A DNA stretch of 64,000 nucleotides from Eunapius fragilis. Its lineage: Eukaryota > Porifera > Demospongiae > Spongillida > Spongillidae. Below the pieces are notes generated by a model. The model saw nothing but the letters and a program-made list of their open reading frames with translations, did not search any database and was not told where the DNA came from. The stretch lies in assembly GCA_963681505.1 (NCBI GenBank), contig OY811975.1, forward strand, positions 11,259,251 to 11,323,250, read 5' to 3'. Shown in pieces: positions 57,901 to 64,000 of the stretch (positions are counted from its first letter, which is position 1; each line of letters starts with the position of its first letter). The position numbers and the translations under genes were made by a program.

Positions 57901-58985
57901 AGACACCACACCACACACATGTAGCAGACACCACACCTCACACATGTAGCAGACCCCACACCTCACACATGTAGCAGACACCACACCTCACACATGTAGC
58001 AGGCCCCACACCACACCTCACACATGTAGCAGACCCCACACCTCACACATGTAGCAGACACCACACCACACACATGTAGCAGGCCCCACACCACACCTCA
58101 CACATGTAGCAGACACCTCACCACACCTCAGACATGTAGCAGACACCTCACCTCACACATGTAGCAGACACCACACCACACCTCACACATGTAGCAGACA
58201 CCACACCTCACACATGTAGCAGACACCACACCTCACACATGTAGCAGGCCCCACACCTCACACATGTAGCAGACACCACACCTCACACATGTAGCAGGCC
58301 CCACACCTCACACATGTAGCAGGCACCACACCTCACACATGTAGCAGACACCACACCTCACACATGTAGCAGACACCACACCTCACACATGTAGCAGACA
58401 CCACACCTCACACATGTAGCAGGCCCCACACCTCACACATGTAGCAGACACCACACCACACACATGTAGCAGACACCACACCTCACACATGTAGCAGACA
58501 CCACACCACACACATGTAGCAGACACCACACCACACACATGTAGCAGACACCACACCTCACACATGTAGCAGACCTCACACCTCACACATGTAGCAGACA
58601 CCACACCACACACATGTAGCAGACACCACACCTCACACATGTAGCAGACACCACACCTCACACATGTAGCAGGCCCCACACCTTACACATGTAGCAGACA
58701 CCACACCTCACACATGTAGCAGACCCCACACCTCACACATGTAGCAGACACCACACCTCACACATGTAGCAGGCCCCACACCTCACACATGTAGCAGACA
58801 CCACACCTCACACATGTAGCAGACACCACACCTCACACATGTAGCAGACACCACACCTCACACATGTAGCAGACACCACACCTCACACATGTAGCAGACA
58901 CCACACCTCACACATGTAGCAGACACCACACCTCACACATGTAGCAGACACCACACCTCAAACATGTGCAGGCCCCACACCTCAA
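45923..58985 (+). repeat. 13-kb satellite array, 25-bp unit
   Basis: About 520 copies of a unit such as CACACCTCACACATGTAGCAGACAC. Common variants are ACCACACACATG, GGCCCC for GACACC, and GTAAC for GTAGC. Internal tandem duplications are visible by their variant patterns: 830 bp (46,041-46,870 versus 46,871-47,700), 405 bp (about 47.45-47.86 versus 47.86-48.26 kb) and 1810 bp (about 47.49-49.30 versus 49.30-51.11 kb). Past 51.6 kb the unit lengths become irregular (15-bp and 10-bp insertions such as ACACCACACC). Minus-strand frames of 60-158 codons are by-products of the variants, not genes. Confidence 0.95.
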
Positions 58986-59831
58986 ACACATGCAATGCCT
59001 TCATATGGACCCACTCTACATTCCTATGTAGGGGGGAGGGGTTTTGATGGTCAGCACAACACCTTAAGGTGTACTCCTCTGCCACAGATGGTACTGCAAG
59101 GACATTTGTTGGGGGGGGGGGGGTTGGGGGGGGGGGGGGGGGGGGGGGGGGGCACCTCACCACTTCCTCTGAAGTGGAAAGTTAGCACAGGATAGTGAGT
59201 CGGTGGTGGGTGGGTGGAGGAGGAGGTGGTGGGTGGGTGGAGGAGGAGGTGGTGGGTGGAGGAGGAGGTGGTGGTGAAGAGTGATACAGGTTTAACTTAG
59301 AGAGTTAATACCAAAAAGAAATCAGTGATGGTCTGGGGACTAGGTAGTGATGGTCTGTGGACCTGGTACAGTGATGGCAAGAGGACTAAGTACAGTGGAC
59401 CAGGTAAAGTGATGGCCTGGGGACCAGGTACAGTGATGGCCTGGGGACTAGATACAGTGATGGCCTGAGGACTATGTTCAGTGATGGCCTGAGGACTAAG
59501 TACAGTGGACCAGGTACAGTGATGGCCTGGGGACTAGGTACAGTGATGGCCTAAGGACTAGGTACAGTGATGGCCTGGGGACAGGATCACAATGTGTCTT
59601 TCTGTTCTAACACCATACATGGAGTCTGTTGTCACAAATAGCATTCGGCAGAAAACTTATCTCAACACTAACAGGAAGGAGAAGGCTGTCCTGAGAAGGG
59701 GTGTGGGGGGAGGCTGTCCTGAAGTGTTGCACTGAACAGATATTTAAATATTCACATCACACAGTGACACAGGACGCTTTAAAAACCAAGCACAAATACA
59801 CCCAACAGGTTCCATGTCTAATCAGCATCAC
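58986..59831. repeat. G tracts and minisatellites right of the satellite
   Basis: 59,110-59,151 is a near-pure G tract, probably within a hAT-type remnant. 59,200-59,280 is a GGTGGGTGGAGGAGGAGGT minisatellite. 59,330-59,585 holds about nine units of a 24-bp TACAGTGATGGCCTGGGGACTAGG repeat. The rest is probably the 3' UTR of the minus-strand gene at 59,832. No other gene is seen. Confidence 0.75.
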
Positions 59832-60213
59832 TCAGTAGTGGTGACCATGGTGACCATGGTGACCGTGGTGATCGTGGTGATGGTGGTGTTCCGGGATATA
59901 CACGGTAGGGGGAGGAGGGTAGTAAACGGCAGGGGCCGGAGCGGGCGGCGGATAGTAAGTAGTAGGGGCGGACGGCGGGTAATAAACGCCTGGGGCGGGT
60001 GGCGGGTAATAGACGGGGGGCGGAGGCTGCTGGTACACGACAGGGGGCGGAGGCTGCTGGTAGACTACAACTGGTTGAGGCGTGACAGCATCCTCGACGA
60101 TATGCTAAAAAAAAAGTCATACTTATGGCCATTTAAGGCACGCGTTTCGTACTTACTTCAATCGCCCCTAGCAGTCCATGGTGATGGTGATGATGATGAT
60201 GGGGATAAGCCAT
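59832..60213 (-). CDS. Two-exon His-, Pro- and Tyr-rich small protein
   Basis: Exon 1 is 60,213-60,157 (MAYPHHHHHHHHGLLGAIE), donor GTAAGT. The intron is 52 bp, with acceptor TTTTTTTTTAG. Exon 2 is 60,104-59,832. The product is 109 residues: His-rich N-terminus, linker HIVEDAVTPQPVVV, two YQQPPPP units, four VYYPPPAP-type units, then a C-terminal His cluster PEHHHHHDHHGHHGHHGHHY. Clusters at both ends suggest metal binding or pH-dependent self-assembly (inference). No signal peptide is visible, so it is probably cytosolic. Two TCACGTGA boxes lie upstream (60,293-60,300; 60,337-60,344). The family is unknown to me; the composition recalls the PGY-rich gene on the far side of the satellite. The clean splice sites and phase 0 support it. 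Confidence 0.72.
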
Positions 60214-60880
60214 TCTTGCTGGGCTATTTAGAATTCCTTCTTCCGGTATGTTTATATATATGGCACTAGAAATTCATTTTATAAGATTCGAATCACGTGA
60301 TGTCGTGCTATATATGAGAGAGGCATTGGAAGCGCATCACGTGAGCCATTGAGCCTCCGCAATCGCGCTCGGGCAAAATGTGGTTGTTAAAGGCCGACTA
60401 CACGGGTCGACTTTCTGCCGATTTATCGCCTGCAACTCAAATGAATACGGGTGAAAATTCAGTAAACTAAAGTTTTACGGAGTTTTTACGCATATTCATT
60501 TGAGTTGCAGGCGATAAATCGGCAGGAAGTCGACCCGTGTATGTCGGCCTTTAGGCATTTCTCATCCTCAGTTTGGAAGGTATAGTGTGTTGATTCTAGT
60601 AATAGCCTTGCTTTGTACTAGACGCGTAGGAAGTTGTAGTTCCACCGTTTTCTGAGCTTGCGCACCTGTTTTGAAAAACGGGTGATTCTCTCCAAACGTT
60701 CACTAAGCCTTCTCTAAAGTATCTATGGCCGTACGTTAGACTTTGTTGTTGAAAGATGGCTTCTGTTCGCTAACGCACGCGCAATGAAAGGTGCACCGAT
60801 CGGTGTGACCTCAATATTGTTATTCAAACAATCACAATAAGCAAGGACCAATATTTTTGGCAATAAAATGTTCTGCATTT
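60214..60880. other. Intergenic, with MITE and promoter boxes
   Basis: Contains the upstream region of the His/Pro/Tyr-rich gene with two TCACGTGA palindromes, and a TA-flanked foldback at 60,390-60,551. Beyond it is ordinary sequence up to the RPL27A stop. Confidence 0.7.
60390..60551. mobile_element. 162-bp foldback MITE, TA-flanked
   Basis: Termini AAGGCCGACTACACGGGTCG and CGACCCGTGTATGTCGGCCTT. TA lies on both sides (60,388-60,389; 60,552-60,553). The arms pair for about 65 bp around an AT-rich centre. It is consistent with a Tc1/mariner-type non-autonomous element. Confidence 0.75.
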
Positions 60881-62022
60881 TCAGGCTACGAGCACGCACG
60901 CTCCGCCTGCTTCTTTGATCTTCTTCTCTGCTATTCTGCTGAAGAACTTTGCCTTGACAATGACTGGGACTTTTGGGATGACTCCTTTACCAAGCACTTT
61001 GTAGTAACCCTGGGTGCGTGTGTGAGCTGGTCAATGCTTGTGCAAGAAACACTATTACACAGCTAACAATACATATGACCCCGTACGCACAGGGTACCAA
61101 GAGGTCATACCATAGAAGCATCTGTAACAGCCCAAGGCAAGATTGCCCCCCGCCCCCTTCAATAAACTTCCCTAGGTATGTCAGCAAGCAAGAAATCCCG
61201 CTCCCCACGTGTGAACTTAGCACTCGAACACACACATTTCCAGCAATAGCTTAAAGATTCATACCTAAGATAGAAACCCAGAAAACAGCTATTAGATGAA
61301 CTTAAATAGCCTTAATACGACAGGTCATTTTTTCATATAAATTGGCAGCTGGAGCTTTACTCATGTTACACACAGCAATCTGTACCCTTACATAACCAAT
61401 CACCCCCATAGCTGTGGTATCAGTCAGGCTGATGTCAACACACGTGCAGTAAGATATCATAAACCTCCCAGTAGCACGTCACGCGCGGCCACTTACGTGT
61501 TGTACGACATCTATGATGGGGGCTTTGCCTTCAGTTGTCGCGTCTCTTATCTGCTCGGGAACCAGGGACCACAGCTTGTCCAGGTTCAAAATGGGGGCAT
61601 GGAACTTGTTCTTCGTGTAATGGAAGAACCTCATACCCTTTTTACCGAAGTAGCCTGGGTGACTGCGAGGAGACCGACGTGAAACAACAGTCCAAATATG
61701 GCCACCCCTTTCCCCCCGCACTTACAATTTATCGAAGTGTATCCTGTGGTGGTGTTGACCTCCTGCGTTACCACGACCACCGGGGTGCTTACGGTTCTTG
61801 ACTTAGGTAGCAATGTAATAGTAAACTGTTGCGTCAAATCAATCTACCGTCCTTAACTTACTTATTCTTCCGTGGCCAAAAGTGACCTTACCACGGAGTT
61901 TTCGAGTTTTCCTCAACCTAGTCACCTGAAGGTAGAAATGCGTTCACTCATATTCCTAAACGCTTGGGTTCCGTGCCAAATAGCAGACACTGGGACACAA
62001 GACACGTAGTCGACGTTACCAT
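60881..62022 (-). CDS. RPL27A: 60S ribosomal protein L27a (uL15)
   Basis: Five coding exons: 62,022-62,020 (ATG only), 61,925-61,862, 61,801-61,726, 61,662-61,497, 61,009-60,881. Introns are 94, 60, 63 and 487 bp, all GT-AG. The product is 145 residues (human is 148). It begins [20 protein letters not shown]. Conserved blocks are [44 protein letters not shown] and GYYKVLGKG...KAKFFSR...GGACVLVA. It is a structural component of the large ribosomal subunit. An intron immediately after the start codon is common in ribosomal protein genes. The junction at 61,862/61,801 uses a CCTAAG acceptor and gives Ile where most homologs have Gly, so that site deserves a check. Upstream are a TOP-like tract and CACGTGATCA. 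Confidence 0.96.
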
Positions 62023-62038
62023 TTTATCGCCACGAGGC

Positions 62039-62072
62039 AAGAGAAAGGAATGCAAAGGTCGTCACGTGATCA
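62039..62072 (-). promoter_or_regulatory. TOP-like tract and CACGTGATCA of RPL27A
   Basis: On the minus strand, TCACGTGA (62,069-62,062) lies about 15 bp before CCTTTCTCTT (62,048-62,039), a C-initiated pyrimidine run typical of the 5' terminal oligopyrimidine start of ribosomal protein mRNAs. This implies a 5' UTR of roughly 26 nt before the ATG. Confidence 0.55.
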
Positions 62073-62356
62073 AGTAGGCAGGGCGGAAGGCGCGGTCGAA
62101 CTATTACATCACAGCTCCCCCCGGAATAACCAACTTATATGTATTGTTGGTGCGTGTGCGTAGGGAATCTAAGGGCCGTATTCGCGTGTGTTGTCGACTA
62201 TTAATTGGAAAAGTACAACGCCGGCGTATCAGTACACAAGTAACCCTCAAAAAATGTGCCGAGACGTATAAACACATTCTAATAAGAGCTCAAAGCACGT
62301 GCAAGATGGAAGAGGGCAATCGTAACATGCGCAAGGTTAAAAGTCATTGGAAGCTT
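62073..62356. other. Intergenic between RPL27A and SNRPB
   Basis: About 285 bp, including the RPL27A upstream region and the SNRPB 3' UTR. No other feature seen. Confidence 0.6.
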
Positions 62357-63037
62357 TTATCTCGGAGGCGGGGGTCCAGGAGGCCTCATCCCGGGGGGTG
62401 GCGGCACTCCTCGCGGGGGCATTCCCATCGGGAGCGGCATACCAGGAGGGGGCATCCCCCTGCCCATCATTGGAGGCATTCCAGGCATGGGCATCCCTGG
62501 TGGGGGCATTCCACCGGGGGGAGGGAGTCTTGGCGGGCCTCCAGGGGGAACCCCTGCGGGGGGGAGATTGTACGTCTGCGGGGGTGCCACAGAGCCTGGT
62601 CCCTGCGGGGTCATGATTTGGGCGGACGGCCCTCCAACTCCACGGACGGGGCCCGTCAAGCCTGGTGGGGCGGCAACTTGCGTTGGGGGCATTGGCACTC
62701 CTCTTCCCGCCGCTCGTCCCATTCCGGGGCCCGCCTGGGGACCACCGAAGGCCTTCGCTGCCCTCGCTCTGTCCTTTGATGGGGGAGGTCCTTCGATGGT
62801 GAGGGATACCAGGTTCATTCCCCTCAAAAGGACTAGGCCCAAAGCTCTTTTCTCTTCTCTCTCTGGCTGCTTCGTGTTCTTTGGTTTGATCTTTCTGAAT
62901 TCCTCGCAATCAGCGAGTACCAGGTTCATGTGCTGGTCGAAGGCCAGAAATGTTCCGATGAAAATGCGTCCATCCAGCAAGATGATTCGCATACGGTAGC
63001 TGATGTATTGCAGTAACTTGGAACTTTTACCGAGCAT
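62357..63037 (-). CDS. SNRPB: Small nuclear ribonucleoprotein Sm B/B'
   Basis: 226 residues in one exon. The start is set at [17 protein letters not shown] (63,037, context ACCACCATG), aligning with the start of animal SmB. An in-frame ATG nine codons upstream (63,064) is less likely. The Sm1 motif is [20 protein letters not shown] and the Sm2 motif [34 protein letters not shown] is diagnostic of SmB. The tail is Pro/Gly/Met-rich with [17 protein letters not shown] and PPPGMP-type repeats, as in other SmB proteins. It is a core component of the heptameric Sm ring on U1, U2, U4 and U5 snRNAs in the spliceosome. The coding region has no intron, unlike vertebrate SNRPB. It is divergent from POLR1F. 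Confidence 0.96.
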   Translation of the reverse strand: MLGKSSKLLQYISYRMRIILLDGRIFIGTFLAFDQHMNLVLADCEEFRKIKPKNTKQPEREEKRALGLVLLRGMNLVSLTIEGPPPSKDRARAAKAFGGPQAGPGMGRAAGRGVPMPPTQVAAPPGLTGPVRGVGGPSAQIMTPQGPGSVAPPQTYNLPPAGVPPGGPPRLPPPGGMPPPGMPMPGMPPMMGRGMPPPGMPLPMGMPPRGVPPPPGMRPPGPPPPR

Positions 63038-63457
63038 GGTGGTAAGCTTGTAATCCAAGTGCACGGGGAACGTAGCACGTGATCATCCACAACGCGCCCT
63101 TTTAGTAATTTTAATAACTAGATTGATAATTGTTTAATTAATACTCGTGTCTGTGGTGCTGCTGTCAGATCACACAGGCTGTCTTACCCCGATTCACCGA
63201 AAAAGCTCGGGATAAAGACTAGAATATCTCCCGTCTGCTTAAGCAACCACCACATACACGTGGGGGCGGAGTATTTATGTGTCAATGTGCATGTCATAGG
63301 TTATTTATAGAACAATAGCAAGCAGACCTAGGTCTCTCCTAGGCCTATAATTGAACGAGACCTGCGCATTTCAACGTAGTCGTTCAACGGTATGCCATGG
63401 TAATTTTCTTAAAACAATTACGTTCCCACGTGCATTAATTAATGCGATGCGCAACAA
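63038..63457. promoter_or_regulatory. Bidirectional promoter region SNRPB/POLR1F
   Basis: 420 bp between divergent start codons. CACGTGATCA at 63,076-63,085 (SNRPB side, identical to the RPL27A box), CACGTG at 63,257-63,262, and CACGTG at 63,427-63,432 (26 bp before the POLR1F ATG). No TATA box is evident. Confidence 0.6.
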
Positions 63458-64000
63458 ATGGAAGATACATTACCACCACCGCGGCTAGAGGATGCTGTTG
63501 AGACAGGAATATCCTCTTGCTTTAGGAAAGTCGAAACACTGCAGCGGATGCACGTGCTACCTAGCTACATCGGACGCGTGAGCGAGGGAATCCTCTCTAT
63601 ACTAAATGCGCAAGTACTCCGCTACTCCAAGGCGTACGGAGGCGTGGTCTTGGCCTACTCCAAACCCACTATCTTGAACTCACAGGGCCTTATTGTGGAC
63701 GAACAGCCTCATATACACTTCAGCGTGAGAGTGTCTCTTTACCTCTTTAAGCCATGCGTTAACGCTGTTCTTCGGGGGACCGTCAATAGCATATCAACAG
63801 CTCACGTGGGCTGTCTAGTCCACAACTGTTTCAATGCGTCTGTGTTTGCACCAGTTGGAGAGCATAGTACGAGGACTACCAATGGCCTTTTCTCTAAGCA
63901 GCTCCATGTGGGAAGTCAGATATGGTTTAGAGTGACACGCCTGGATACAACTGATGTTCTTTTCATCCAGGGGGAGTATGTGGGGGCGGTTGGAGAGACA
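63458..64000 (+). CDS. POLR1F: RNA polymerase I subunit RPA43 (N-terminal part)
   Basis: An open frame from ATG 63,458 to the window end, 181 codons, with no intron so far. The protein begins MEDTLPPPRLEDAVETG. Conserved features are LPSYIGRVSEGILSILN, YGGVVLAYSKP, and the OB-fold block SVRVSLYLFKP...GTVNSISTAHVGCLVHNCFNAS. AHVGC(L)V and FNAS(V/I) are hallmarks of RPA43. Animal proteins are roughly 330-350 residues, so about half is seen. It forms the stalk of RNA polymerase I with RPA14-type partners and contacts the initiation factor RRN3. It is 420 bp from SNRPB on the opposite strand. Upstream ATGs at 63,442 and 63,447 are out of frame. Confidence 0.92.
   Translation, partial: MEDTLPPPRLEDAVETGISSCFRKVETLQRMHVLPSYIGRVSEGILSILNAQVLRYSKAYGGVVLAYSKPTILNSQGLIVDEQPHIHFSVRVSLYLFKPCVNAVLRGTVNSISTAHVGCLVHNCFNASVFAPVGEHSTRTTNGLFSKQLHVGSQIWFRVTRLDTTDVLFIQGEYVGAVGET

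Noticed and set aside
48678-58679. Minus-strand open frames of 60-158 codons rich in Cys (CYMCEVWCLLHVCG)
   Set aside because: They arise because three 25-bp units make 75 bp and variant units remove the TGA in phase. No start context, no splice logic, and the frames break with unit variation.
45923-58985. CRISPR-like array of 25-bp repeats
   Set aside because: Repeats are head to tail with no unique spacers, in a eukaryotic genome, with no cas genes. It is a satellite.
61010-61496. C/D-box snoRNA in RPL27A intron 4
   Set aside because: The intron was scanned for minus-strand RTGATGA followed by CTGA; no C box was found. An H/ACA RNA cannot be excluded by eye.
62144-62999. Plus-strand and other minus-strand frames over SNRPB
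   Set aside because: They are antisense or shifted readings of the GC-rich Pro/Gly tail of Sm B.

Overview
This is a eukaryotic, almost certainly animal, nuclear window. Three conserved genes are recognised at the right end: ribosomal protein L27a, Sm protein B/B', and the start of RNA polymerase I subunit RPA43. Small GT-AG introns (about 50-490 bp), 5'TOP-like and CACGTG promoter signals, dense small DNA transposons, and a family of proteins joining Pmp-like beta-helix repeats to a multi-span membrane domain all fit a demosponge-type invertebrate. The lineage is inference; the eukaryotic status is not.

Layout. Positions 1-41,000 are dominated by three copies of one large membrane-protein gene and their duplicated upstream segments. 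Copy A (5.6-8.5 kb, +) is a pseudogene. Copy B (20.5-24.9 kb, -) is an intact 1472-codon single-exon gene. Copy C (30.7-41.0 kb, +) is a pseudogene split by nested transposons. B and C lie head to head around a spacer of about 3 kb, so 20.4-41 kb is a large imperfect palindrome. Each copy is preceded by the same segment: an old Ty3/gypsy RNase H remnant, a roughly 200-bp hAT-type MITE with a GGGTTCAG duplication, and a long TG/CA microsatellite.

Mobile elements are the second theme. A Ty3/gypsy element (595-5317, -) has 153-bp LTRs and sits inside the TG array of copy A, with a hAT MITE nested in it. A second Ty3/gypsy element (34,394-39,771, +) has a GTGT target duplication inside copy C, with a 9-bp-TSD foldback nested in its pol. 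A 2.2-kb TTAA-flanked foldback and a 162-bp 9-bp-TSD foldback also lie in copy C. Between A and B (9-20 kb) are a foldback MITE, two repeat-rich putative exons, remnants of a TNP2-like transposon, two non-LTR-like fragments, and purine- or C-rich minisatellites.

From 41 to 44.4 kb there is a piggyBac-like transposase remnant and several hAT-type ends with G tracts. A four-exon gene for a charged, then Pro-Gly-Tyr-rich protein (44.4-45.6 kb) abuts a 13-kb satellite (45.9-59.0 kb) of about 520 copies of a 25-bp unit. That satellite contains large internal tandem duplications of 405, 830 and 1810 bp.

The right end (59.8-64.0 kb) is compact and gene-rich: a two-exon His/Pro/Tyr-rich small protein (-), RPL27A (-, five coding exons with an intron directly after the ATG), SNRPB (-, one coding exon), and divergently POLR1F (+, runs off the window). 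RPL27A and SNRPB share a CACGTGATCA promoter element, and RPL27A, SNRPB and POLR1F together cover ribosome synthesis and splicing. All exon models were built by eye from splice sites and homology.
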